A stretch of 64,000 bases of DNA from Adineta ricciae (lineage: Eukaryota; Rotifera; Eurotatoria; Adinetida; Adinetidae): contig CAJNOJ010000441.1 in NCBI GenBank assembly GCA_905250025.1, forward strand, positions 1-64,000, in the 5' to 3' direction. This document shows positions 45,080 to 55,205 of this stretch, piece after piece. The notes beneath the pieces were generated by a model that worked only from the letters and a program-made list of their open reading frames with translations, was not told where the DNA came from and ran no database searches. Within the stretch, counting starts at the first letter, position 1. The number at the start of each line of letters is the position of its first letter. Position numbers and translations under genes: made by a program.

Positions 45080-48000
45080 TCACTATGACGGTGAATATCG
45101 ATCAGGCGGACGCCGGATGCGTTGAGGATAATGTGATGTAGAAGATGGCGAACGATCAGATGCCAATGACGGAGTCTGCGATGCAGGCAACGCTAAATCA
45201 CTAATTAGACTAGAAGTGGAAGGAACCTTGTCAGAAGAATAATATAAGCGTAGTTGGTTCTGATGACGTTTGCATATGTCACCATTGGATAGTCGAACAT
45301 GATATAACATCGAACCAACAGGTTTAACAACAATTGCAGTGTTCCATTGTGAACGACGATGCTGTTGATATGTTACTGTCCACACCAATTGACCAGGAGA
45401 GAATTTCGGTTCGGATGAAGACGAGTTTTCTGACGAAACGGGCTTCATCACATCAAACGCCGTACGAATCGAATGTTGAAAGAATAAATTTGCTGGAGAT
45501 GAATTGGTGGAAGTGTGTGGAGACCAACGATAGGAACGTAATACATTGCGTAAAGCGAGAAATTTGTTCGAACAACCCGAATTTTGTTGTTTTAACATAC
45601 CGTCCTTGAAACTTCGAACAAAGCGTTCGGCTAAACCGTTGCTGACCGGATGATATGGAGCAGTAGTAGTGTGAGAAATACCATATTTCTCGTAAAATTT
45701 TGACATTTGAAAACTGGTAAACGGTGGACCGTTATCAGAAACCAAAGTCGCTGGCGGACCGACGAAATCGAACACTTGTTCAAGTGCGTGTATCAAGTGA
45801 CTGGCGGTAGTATCATGCTGCATGTCAATTACAAACGGATATTTGGATTTGGCATCGACAATGACGAGCCATTTTGAATTCCAAAAGGGACCAGCGAAAT
45901 CGACATGAATGCGAGACCAATTCGCGTGAGGTTCATCCCAAGGCTGAAATTGTGGTCTTGGGAGGGTTTGAAATCTGCGACATACATCACATGATTGAGT
46001 AAGTTGTTTAATATCGAGGTTAATCGAAGGCCACCAGCAGTATTCGCGAGCTACTTGTTTCATTTTAACAATGCCCAGATGATCTTTATGCAGTAAACGA
46101 AGAACTTGTTTCTGTAATTGAGAAGGAATCACAACTTGATTCTGTTTCATGATACAATCATTCATCATCGACAGCGAAACACGATTTGTAAAGTACGGCA
46201 CTAGTTCAGGATTTCGTTTTTTGGAGAACGAAGAAGGCCATGATGATTGAATGAATTGTTTGACATGTTTGAGAATGGAATCAGTAGAAGTAGCATTGGC
46301 TATGCTTGAAGGTGTCAGAAGCCAAGCTTCACTAGTTTCATGGTGAAGAAAATTAACCTGTAAAGAATCAGTGTCAACGAATGAATGATCATCGGGAATG
46401 GGCAAACGGGAAAGTGCATCGGCATTAGCATGATGTGCAGTTGGTTTGAAATGAATAACATAATTGTAACCCATCAGAAATAACGCCCAACGCTGTAAGC
46501 GATTGGCCGTGGTGGTTGGAATACCTTTAGCAGGATTGAAAATCGATAAGAGAGGTCGATGGTCGGTGACTAATTCGAATGAACGACCGGCGAGATACTG
46601 ATGAAATTTTTTAACACCAAATATAATGGATAAACCTTCTTTTTCAATTTGACTATACTTCGTTTCTACATCGGTGAGGGTTTTCGAAGCAAAAGCAATC
46701 GGCTTTTCTAAACCATGTGGATATCGATGCATAATAACAGCGCCAATACCGTAATCGGAGGCATCAGTAGCGAGAATAATCGGTAACTGATCATCGAAAT
46801 GAACTAAAGTTGTTGCGGTAGAAATTTCATCTAAGAGATTTGTAAATGCGGTTTGGCATTCCATGGTCCAATTCCAACGAGCATTTTTCTTGCGAAGTAA
46901 ATTAAAAACTTTGCATTTTGCAGAGAAATTTGAGATGAATTGTCGATAATAATTTATTTTACCAACAAACGCTTCTAATTCTTTCACATTTTTTGGTGGA
47001 GGCATACGGGTAATGGCATCAACGCGAGTTGGATCAGGAGTTTTGCCGTGTTTATCGATACGGAAACCTAAATATGACACCGAATCTTGAAAGAAGACAC
47101 ATTTAGCGGGATTGCAGGTGAATCCGTAATCAGCAAGTTTGTTTAAAACTTGATCCAATGTATGAAGATGTGTAGCCTCAGTAGGACCGGTAATTAACAA
47201 ATCGTCAAGATATGCAACACAGTGTGGGATATCTAGAATAACTTGGTCGATCAATCGTTGGAAGATAGCTGGTGCTCCAGAGATACCAAAAGGCATACGA
47301 TTGTACTTATAAAGACCAAGTGGTGTATTGATAAGAACCAAATCTTTGCTAGATTCATCAAGTTCTACTTGTAAATATGCGTCAGAGAGATCCAATTTAG
47401 TAAAGTGTTAACCATGTCGTAATCGAGAAAGAAGTTCGTCAATGGACGGAATGGGATGCTGATCAACGATGGTATGCGGGTTGATAGTAACCTTAAAATC
47501 ACCACAGATACGAATGGCTCCATTTGGTTTTTGTACAGGAACGATTGGTGCGGCCCACAATGAACTGTCAACACGTTCGAGGATGCCTGCGGTAACTTTC
47601 CGTGTAATTTCCTCTTTGATACGATCGAGGTAAGCAAACGGAAAAGGCCGTGGTTTGTAAAACTTGGGACTAACATTGAGTGTCAATTCGATATGAGCCT
47701 TCATCTTCGTACAATGACCTAATTCATGATTTAACACATGACGATACTTCTGAAGAATATTATCGAGTTCAGGTGAACGAACAATATGACTGTGTGCGTC
47801 CGGTACAGGCTGATGAATAAGCCGATTTAAATCGAGCTGTAACGATCGAATCCACTGTAAACCGAGAAGAGGAGGATGTGCGTCTTGCACAATGATTAAC
47901 TTCAGACGATAAACCTGATTATCGTACGTAACGGAGACAGAACATTCGCCTATAATCGCAAGATACGTATCACTGTAGCATTTCAAGCGTAACGGTGAAG

Positions 48001-48150
48001 GAGAAAGAGTAGGTGAATGAATGCGAAGCCAATCAGATTTACTAATAAATGCATGAGATGATCCTGTATCGATCTCAAATGTAATGATACTGCCATTAAC
48101 GTCTAATCCAAGCATGGATGAGGAATCGAACGATCGACTTGTAGAAGTAC
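45080..48150 (-). CDS. pol: pol region: protease, reverse transcriptase, RNase H, integrase (fossil)
   Basis: Rough domain positions on the minus strand: aspartic protease with IDTGSSHAF near 48080; reverse transcriptase from about 47670 with the YLDD active site near 47210; RNase H from ATDASDYGIGAVI (about 46770) to NADALSRL (about 46415); integrase zinc finger H-x3-H..C-x2-C near 46110-46000 and catalytic core (VDFAGPF, VSDNGPPF, NGLAERF) between about 45910 and 45610; then a GPF/chromo-less C-terminal part ending near 45083. All catalytic signatures are visible. Treated here as part of the element, not as a cellular gene. Confidence 0.88.
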
Positions 48151-48159
48151 TCGAATTTA

Positions 48160-49090
48160 ATGCATTCAGTTTGGCAACAGACGTAATATGTTTCGTGGAC
48201 AATTGTTCAGTTTTCTTTTGTCGACAAACCTTTTCTAGGTGTCCTTTTTTTGTGCAATAGTTGCAAATGTAGTCTCGGAATTTACAAGACGAACGCATGT
48301 GTTTATTTGAACCACATGTTTCACATGGGTTGAACGTACGAGCTGTATCTGTAGAAAGTGATTTCGATCTAGAACGTGGATCGTGGCGATTGTAGTGTTT
48401 CGAAACATGAGATTTACGGAAATGATTGTGTATACGATGAGTGCGATCAGACGACTGATTCTGAATTTTATCGACAGAACAATCATTTGCTTTTAATGGA
48501 TGGCCAAAATGACGAACATCTTGTTCCAAACGCTCAGCTGCTAAGATAAGCTTTTCAGCGGTTTCTAACGTCGGATCTTCTTCTTTTAACAGCGCTTGAC
48601 GAACTTTCTGACTTTTGATACCAATGACGTACATATCTCGAACGGCACGATCGATTGGTTTAGTAGCTAAGCAAGACGTGGTGAATCCACAACGTCGAGC
48701 CTTCTCATAAAGTTCGGCTTTCCATTCCGTGAAACTTTGACCACTTTTCTGATAGCAACTAAAGAAGTTGTATGTAGAAGTCATGATGTTTTTTGTATCA
48801 TCATAGTGTTTATTCAAAATTTCGATTAAATGTGTATATGTAAGTTCAGGTTCGGTGAGCAGTCGAGGAGCAACAAGAGACTCTAACAAGGTGTAAACAT
48901 GATTCCCAATGGACCATAAGAATAACGGTTTACGATCAGGATCAAGAGTAACATTGTTCGCTTGAAAGTAAAATGTCATGCGATCACGATATGAAGACCA
49001 CGTAGTAGTATCAGGATCGAATGCGTGTAAAGAGGGAATTGAAGACAATATCTTCGTAGACTTCGATTTGTCAGCAGTGGACATAACACC
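48160..49090 (-). CDS. gag: gag region with two zinc knuckles (fossil)
   Basis: A capsid-like helical region (..FDPDTTTWSSYRDRMTFYF.., ..FTEWKAELYEKARRCGF..) of the Gypsy type is followed by a basic Arg/Ser/His-rich stretch and two adjacent CCHC-type knuckles (CETCGSNKHMRSSC and CNYCTKKGHLEKVC). The double knuckle is common in Mag-like Gypsy lineages. Confidence 0.8.
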
Positions 49091-49215
49091 GAGTGAGATT
49101 GAAATAGGTCGAAGAAGATAACCAAGGGAGCAGGAGACAAGCAAAACGATTTGAATAGATCGCAGCAAGAAGACCGTGAGTCGAAGAAGTAGAAGAGAGA
49201 TACCTCGTCGCCAAT

Positions 49216-49474
49216 TGTTGGTGTTCGTGAAGCAAAGAAGAATGTAGATTCAATATCTTTATTGAATCAAGAATGATCACAACACAACGAGAGAGAGAAA
49301 CAAGAAGACGTGACGAAAGCACGAAGAGAAAGAGAGTGTCCACCCGACGACAGAGAACAACAACCTATATATATGTACTAAACATATATACGTAATAGTC
49401 GCCAGTACACCAAACCACGTGCGCATAGAGAAACAGAAAGACAAAAGGAAGAGAGAGGAAAACAGTCATCAACA
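49216..49474 (-). repeat. 5' LTR of the Gypsy element
   Basis: 259 bp, about six differences from the 3' LTR, followed on the right by the GCCAT target duplication. Confidence 0.93.
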
Positions 49475-49814
49475 GCCATCTGAACCGATTTCGTACGTTT
49501 CCAGAAAGATTTCTTATAGAAAAACTTGACGTAAGCACCTTGCTTTGTTTTTCAAAAATGTAGATTATGTAATTCTGTGGATGGTTGCGGGCACCTACAA
49601 CGATGCTTGTGAAGACTTCAAGACAGATTTCAGGTGGTTGTGTTGAAGAGGTAATTTTTTTCTGTTTGTTGAACATTTATATTCGTTAAATCTCGTATAA
49701 AGTGGATGAGTGCGGCCGATTCTGAACATAAATCATCAAGCTGTGGGTGGTTGTGGGAGACGTCGATATGATATTTCAGAAAGTTCGGTGGTTGTGCTGG
49801 TTGCATAAATTACA

Positions 49815-51136
49815 AGTACCTTTTTTCCATCGATAAGCGGGATCTACCCTTACAACGTGGGTTTCTTACACGTGACGATAAACTCTCTATTTGAGGTTGA
49901 TCCAGTTTATCAATGGAAAAATGGTTCGCCAAGGTAGAATCGATCCTTGGGTTTATCAGTTTGCAACGTATGACAAATCCATCGAGAGCTTTCCAAGAAA
50001 AAAGGGTTTATCAGCGGATAGAGCAAGTTGATAAATGAATTTTTCGGTTATAAACCCTTTTTGAGCGTTCATCACTCATCGGAAATTTTTTTCAGTGTAA
50101 TAAATGTACTCTCCACCGATGGTCTACACGATAGCTGCTGAAAGGCTAATTTGATTGTGATAAAATTTGCAAAGGTGTTTTGTTACATTAGAATTTTGCT
50201 GGAATTCAAGGATGAGGTCAACTGAGCATCTGACTCTCGAGTTATTGTAAAACTATTGATATTTGTCTGTGACCTCTTCTCTCTTGCAGCGGATACACTT
50301 TCTGTAGTACATCTAACCTTCGGATAAAATCCAAAATTTCCGCATTTTTTTTTGTCCCATAAATAATTTTCGGAACTGGATTTAAGACGTAGCACTGTCT
50401 ATACCCTCTCTACCGGGACATTCTTTATGCATTGTCCTCAAAACATCCATTGGGAATATCACCTGCATTGAAGCTTGAAGTCGCAAAGTAGACAATTGGT
50501 TCTGCGCCAGTTTCGACCGAAGCAAACTTTTCAAAATGACCATTCATATCGGTGCGAGTTGGACCTAATATTAATTAAACATAAACGAACAGCTGTTTAG
50601 GATATTTGGCCTCATCAGTCTTTGAGCTCTGGTCGGAGAAGTTATTTGTTAGCTTTAGTGTGGAATCACTCGAATACAAACTGACATCCAGTTGATCCTA
50701 CTAGCGTAGCTAGCGCAGGACATCTGGCCAAACTACAGAAAGTATGGGCTCGAGTCGCACGAAAATTATCTTTTTCTGCATTTTTCTTCCTTTCGTTCTC
50801 TTTCCGACATGCCTCTTTCATTCCGCATATATGAAGCTAACAATTATGACTTCAAGCAAAGATTAAAATAGATATGCGCCAAAACCGTTACTAGTAGCAC
50901 CAAATGTTACACGGTGCTATGAATATCATGGTCAGCCTTTTATGAAAATTCTCGTTAACTATTTAGGGCCATCAAATAGTGAGGGAGGTATATTTTTCCA
51001 TTAAGCAATGGTCTCGAAAATTGTCTTTTTTTACCATTCGATAGAACGTGCTTCGCTCTACGTTTCTACGCTATTTGATACGTCCCGGTCTCCTATCAAG
51101 TTGGCGAAATTTCGAGAAAAAAGCTTTTTGCATACA
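49815..51136. other. No gene; GGGTTTATCA foldback repeats and a segment shared with 22.4 kb
   Basis: From 49840 to 50100 GATAAACCC/GGGTTTATC words recur in both orientations, ending TTTTTTTCAGTGTAA. At 50285-50350 (ACACTTTCTGTAGTACATCT..TCCGCATTT) the sequence resembles 22399-22460. No protein-like frame was found. Confidence 0.4.
50585..50640 (-). ncRNA. Degenerate hammerhead-ribozyme-like motif
   Basis: Minus-strand reading: AAAGA, CUGAUGA (50618-50612), GGCCAAAUAUCC (imperfect stem II), UAAA in place of GAAA, then C-AGCU-G and UU where an active version has UC. This is the layout of Penelope-type hammerheads with the C-AGCU-GUC stem III, but with two core positions changed, so it is probably dead. 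Confidence 0.35.
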
Positions 51137-51546
51137 ACTCGTTACAGAGGTAGGACAAGTACACGTACACAAAGTACACGTACAAGTACTTGTACGTGCA
51201 TGGATGTACCTGTACTTGTACTTGTACTTGCCAGAAAATACTTGTACTTGTACTTCTAGTAGAGTAGGGGAGACCATTTAATTTATTTCTACTTAATTAA
51301 CGGAGCCCGTTAATTTTTAATATTAACGTTAACGTAAACCGTTAACGGGTTGCACTTAACCGTTAATTTCTACTGAATTAACTCATAAACGGTTAAATAA
51401 TCATAATCTATGATCCTTTCTGACAACTAATTATCTATACGACCCAGTAATAATTACATGTACCCTGGTAAGATACTCATCTCTGTAAGGTTAATGCTAC
51501 CGTGGGAACCAGTCTTGGAAAAAGCCTTTATTCCAAGGTGCATTCC

Positions 51547-51755
51547 CGCGAATTCTGATTGGTCAATTTCCACCAATCAGCGATCACCGCGTTTTTTTTT
51601 CAAAAACTTAATTTCGCTGGAAATCGACCATGGGGGCCTTATATAAAGATGTTTTTTCGACCTCGAATTCTGATTGGTCGATTTCCACCAATCAGCGATC
51701 ACCGCGATTTTTTTTCAAAAACTTAATTTCGCTGGAAATCGACCATGGGGGCCTT
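51547..51755. promoter_or_regulatory. Two direct repeats each with a CCAAT-box inverted repeat
   Basis: CTGATTGGTCAATTTCCACC followed by AATCAG occurs near 51556 and, with one change, near 51670, each followed by a run of T and AACTTAATTTCGCTGGAAATCG. ATTGG and CCAAT face each other, so each repeat offers two CCAAT boxes. The same pair is present at 43999-44205 in the deleted copy. Further ATTGG words occur at 51925-51950. Confidence 0.5.
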
Positions 51756-51983
51756 ATAGGGTGTGGTTACCTGTCCTAGAATGAAAGAACGTACCCGATT
51801 ACTACAGGATTGGTGCAGGTAACCAATGCATTTTTCTTGAGAACAGGGAAGAAAATGACCAAATGGATCGTGAAATGTTATTGGTTCATTTTTGTATGTC
51901 CTTACTCTGATGGGGCATTCGATTGGTTCGCTGAGTTCTCATTGGTCTATTACTATCGGCGAATCACAAATTGCCACGGCGGA

Positions 51984-51997
51984 CAGTATATATACTG
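51984..51997 (+). promoter_or_regulatory. Putative TATA box of the hAT transposase gene
   Basis: CAGTATATATACTG, itself palindromic, about 120 bp upstream of the ATG at 52116 and downstream of several CCAAT-type words. Confidence 0.45.
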
Positions 51998-52115
51998 TCG
52001 ATCTCTGGTTTTGTTTTCATTTAGTTGCAAATCGCAGTAGTGAACAGTTGCCTTCAATATAAGAATCGAGAATATTTGTGTGCATAAAGCAGTTCACTCA
52101 TTTTCTTAGCGTGTT

Positions 52116-54089
52116 ATGGAATTTCTGAAACAGTTTTTTAATTTTGACCCACCGAAGGACAGTAAAGTAACGGGCCATTGTAAGCGCTGTAGTCGCAAGT
52201 ATACCGATAAAGTTGGTTCAACTGGAAATTTTCATAAACATCTGGATCGACGGCATAAGGAAGAATATATGCACAGCCGTGGTCGCAATGCTATTGGCTC
52301 AGATAATGGGGGACAGGAGAATATTGAGTATCAAAGTACTGATTATGATGCAAAAATCAATGAATCAATAGCCACAAATTTAATAGTGAAATGTAACTTG
52401 CCTCCTTCCATGATTGAACACGGTGGTTTTCGAAGATTCATGAATGTGGTCGCGCATAAATGGAAACCATGTTCAGCACGTTTCATGAAAGTTCAGATAA
52501 TTCCATCTTTGTATGCTTCCGTCAAAGGGAAGGTTGATGCAATGCTCAATGAAATCGATCACCTTTCAGTGACCATCGATATTTGGAGTGACCGAAGAGC
52601 AAAAGCGTTCTTAGGAATTACTGGGCATTTTATCGATGTTGATTTCAATTCACATGCCGTTTTATTGAAATTTGTGCGACTGAAAGGATCACATACAGCT
52701 GAGAACATTCGAAATATCACAAAAGATATTCTAGAGGAACTGGGAATCAGTGGAAAAATCTATCGAATAATCACGGACAACGCACCAAATATGGTTAAGG
52801 CATATAAATTCGGACTGACAGTTAATGACGAGAACGATCTAGAAGATCTCTCTCAGGCCAGTGATGCTTCCGAAAACGTTTCAGAACGCGATAGTATCGA
52901 TGAATCTGATTCTGAAACGGAATGGACACTCCTTGATCCTATTGATGACAAAGTTGACAGATCAAATGGAGCTGACGAGACAAACGTGCGACTCTCTTGC
53001 TTCGCACACAGTCTACAGTTAGGAATTCGAGATGGGTTGAACAAGATACCATATCTCTCTAAAACTTTGTCGAAATGCAAACAGCTTTCAAAAAAGTCTC
53101 ATAAGTCATCGAAAGTTACTGATCTCTTGGAGGATGTCGATAAACGGATAAGTCGATCGAATAAAACACGATGGTGTTCTGAATATTTTCTTATTCAGTC
53201 AATTCTTCGATTGGGAAAAAAAACTGTTGAAGATATTACTAATACTATCGATGATGACACGCTCAGCTTTAACAATACAGATTTCACCATACTCGAGGAG
53301 GCTGTTGATGTGCTTGAGCCGTTTGCCGATATAAGAACTGCTTGTCAATCTGAAACTACAACTACGGTCAGTATGGTTGTACCCGCAGTTGTGCATATAA
53401 TACATCATTTGAAACAAATGAAAGGCAAAGTGTCATTATTGAAAACGTTGATAACTCAGTTGGAACAGTCAATGAATACTCGCTTCGCTGGAATTGTGAA
53501 GCGACTATCTCTCCAACAAGTCCTTGATAGCGATCCGTTCAATGATCCGTTATATTTTGTTGCAACCTTATTAGACCCAAAATTTAAGTTTCATTGGATG
53601 TACTTGATGGATTATACTGCATCAATGGAATCTAAACTAAAGCATGCAATGATAAATTTAGTACTAGATGAATGTGAAAGTGAACGGAATCGTGCTCAAC
53701 AGATGGACCAGTCATCATCACAGCATACTTTCTTGAGTGGCGATGAGAACTCAGGACAGTCCGCTGTAAACGTTAAAAAACGAAAGTTGTTTGAATATGA
53801 TGATAATGAAGGATCCGTTTCATCACATACAGAAGCCAGTCCAGCAGATAAATTGACAAAATATATCAGCGAAACCTCTCGCAATAAGTCCCTTTTATCA
53901 TGGAAAACTAGTGTCCCATCTTTACTATCGAACATTGTCAAGAGGGTTTTTTCCGTCCAAGCATCATCTGCTCCCATCGAGCGTGCCTTTAGTCAGTCCG
54001 GAATCGTCATGTCACCTAGAAGAACATCGATGGGAGATGAACTCTTTCAGTCTTTAGTATTTCTACGAGTTAACCAGAACCTGCTGTAG
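52116..54089 (+). CDS. hAT transposase, 657 aa, intact
   Basis: An N-terminal BED-type zinc finger (GHCKRCSRKYTDKVG..FHKHLDRRH, residues about 23-48) binds the element ends. The RNase H-like core has its first Asp in SVTIDIWSDRRAKAF (about 151) and its second in RIITDNAPNMVKA (about 223). An insertion domain with an acidic linker (ENDLEDLSQASDASENVSE..) and a Cys/His pair (LSCFAHSLQLGIRDGL) follows. WCSEYF and DPLYFVATLLDPKFK come next, and the C-terminal dimerisation block carries the expected catalytic Glu (SSAPIERAFSQSGIVMSPRR..LFQSLVFLRVNQ). No interruption is visible, which is normal length for the family and suggests recent or ongoing activity. The single-exon structure contrasts with the six-exon hAT at 23.1 kb, so the two are different lineages. 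Confidence 0.92.
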   Translation: MEFLKQFFNFDPPKDSKVTGHCKRCSRKYTDKVGSTGNFHKHLDRRHKEEYMHSRGRNAIGSDNGGQENIEYQSTDYDAKINESIATNLIVKCNLPPSMIEHGGFRRFMNVVAHKWKPCSARFMKVQIIPSLYASVKGKVDAMLNEIDHLSVTIDIWSDRRAKAFLGITGHFIDVDFNSHAVLLKFVRLKGSHTAENIRNITKDILEELGISGKIYRIITDNAPNMVKAYKFGLTVNDENDLEDLSQASDASENVSERDSIDESDSETEWTLLDPIDDKVDRSNGADETNVRLSCFAHSLQLGIRDGLNKIPYLSKTLSKCKQLSKKSHKSSKVTDLLEDVDKRISRSNKTRWCSEYFLIQSILRLGKKTVEDITNTIDDDTLSFNNTDFTILEEAVDVLEPFADIRTACQSETTTTVSMVVPAVVHIIHHLKQMKGKVSLLKTLITQLEQSMNTRFAGIVKRLSLQQVLDSDPFNDPLYFVATLLDPKFKFHWMYLMDYTASMESKLKHAMINLVLDECESERNRAQQMDQSSSQHTFLSGDENSGQSAVNVKKRKLFEYDDNEGSVSSHTEASPADKLTKYISETSRNKSLLSWKTSVPSLLSNIVKRVFSVQASSAPIERAFSQSGIVMSPRRTSMGDELFQSLVFLRVNQNLL

Positions 54090-54719
54090 ATAGTTTTCGA
54101 ATCTTCTCTTTTGTAGTTTCTCTGTATATTCAAGAAGATATATTTTTGTAGTTTCCTTTTCGATCACTCTTTTACGACATTGTATATTTCTGTTAACTCG
54201 TAATTTATAATCTAGAATGAATGAAAATATCGAAATTCTCTTGTTTCTAAAATTTAAGCTCTCGATATTGAATCATAGGTAGTTCTCAAATCGGCATAAA
54301 AAGTCAAAGACACATGAATCGCCCTTCTAGCCTTGAATTTTTATTTTACTATGCTTAGACCTCTTCAAAAGTTTTTTTAGTACATTATAGTCAAAAGGAA
54401 GTGCAAGTGCGCTTTAATTGGTATACGTAATATGAAGTTTCGATCAGAGCAAGGTCAAGTACAAGTACAAGTATTTTCTGGCAAGTACAAGTACAAGTAC
54501 AAGTACTCTGAGCTAAGTACAAGTATTTCTACGTTGTACTTGAAAAGTACAAAAAGTACAAGTACATGTACTTGCGTCCTACCTCTGGTCTTTCTACATA
54601 TCACATCCGGGAATAGTTTTCAAACAACTACCTTCTACAACAGAATTTGTAAAACACACAGAAAAATATCTCTTTTGAAACAAGAAATGAAGAAGTCTAA
54701 GCTTGGTGCATAAGAAACA

Positions 54720-55200
54720 ACTAAGCTCAGATTCGACATCCTCGACCCCGATTACCCGACCAGTAATCACTTCCTAACAACCATCGATCAATTTCATTAA
54801 TTTTAGAAATGCTAATTTTTGATTGGATAGGACAGACAGACAGACAAACTTTAAGCTTTTTAGCACAGCATTTAAACCCTGTATAACCCTTTCTTTCAGA
54901 AAAAGGAATATAAAAAATGTTACAATTAAATTTACTGTCTCAGCAAGAGCTGATCAAGAGTATTGAAATAAAACTTCTCTAAGTTTTATTTTCAAAACGT
55001 AATAGAAACTATTTCTACTAGATTTTTTTGTACTTTTACAGAACGAAATGTGGAAGAACAATCCTTTTTATTGTAAAAAATGTGAATATAATTTAGCAAA
55101 AACTTCCATGTCAAATGCTTCATTGATCAAAGCTCTTTTGCTCTTTCAACCTGCAAACTGACGAGAGAACATATTTAGGTGTTGAAATACACGCATCACC
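54720..55200. other. No gene; GATTACC-motif repeat at 54725-54775
   Basis: CTCAGATTCGACATCCTCGA followed by CCCCGATTACCCGACC matches the core of the dispersed repeat also present at 60745 and 60853. The rest is AT-rich without protein-like frames. Confidence 0.4.
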
Positions 55201-55205
55201 CACCC

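Larger units (their letters stand above)
44806..49474 (-). mobile_element. Ty3/Gypsy-type LTR retrotransposon, near-complete
   Basis: Two 259-bp LTRs (44806-45064 and 49216-49474) with TG..CA ends flank a gag-pol interior on the minus strand. The target duplication GCCAT is present on both sides (44801-44805 and 49475-49479). A primer-binding-like TGGCGACGAGG follows the 5' LTR after two bases, and a purine tract (AAGAGGGAAGG) precedes the 3' LTR. Domain order gag, protease, reverse transcriptase, RNase H, integrase is that of Ty3/Gypsy. No envelope gene is seen. The LTRs differ at about six positions (about 2 per cent), so the insertion is young. It looks almost whole, with about one interruption of the coding part. 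It inserted into the TGTGGG-type satellite. Confidence 0.93.
44721..49810 (+). repeat. About 170-180-bp satellite with TGTGGG-rich head, three units, split by an LTR element
   Basis: Units start at 44721 (CTGTGGGTGGTTGTGGGG), 49575 (CTGTGGATGGTTGCGGGC) and 49741 (CTGTGGGTGGTTGTGGGA). Each has a second GGTGGTTGTG/GGCTGGTTGTG block about 60 bp later. Subtracting the inserted element and one target duplication gives spacings of 180 and 166 bp. TGTGGG is the telomeric repeat reported for the bdelloid Adineta, so the head may be telomere-derived; this is inference. Confidence 0.6.
51145..54587 (+). mobile_element. hAT DNA transposon, apparently complete and autonomous
   Basis: It begins CAGAGGTAGGACAAGTACAC and ends ..GTACTTGCGTCCTACCTCTG, an inverted 12-base terminus, with AGTAC-rich subterminal repeats at both ends (CAAGTACAAGTACAAGTAC). 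It encodes a single-exon 657-residue transposase. The left-hand 600 bp carries two CCAAT-box palindromes, each with a long A/T-rich follow-on. The flanking octamers differ: ACTCGTTA on the left, GTCTTTCT on the right. An internally deleted relative sits at 43595. Confidence 0.92.
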
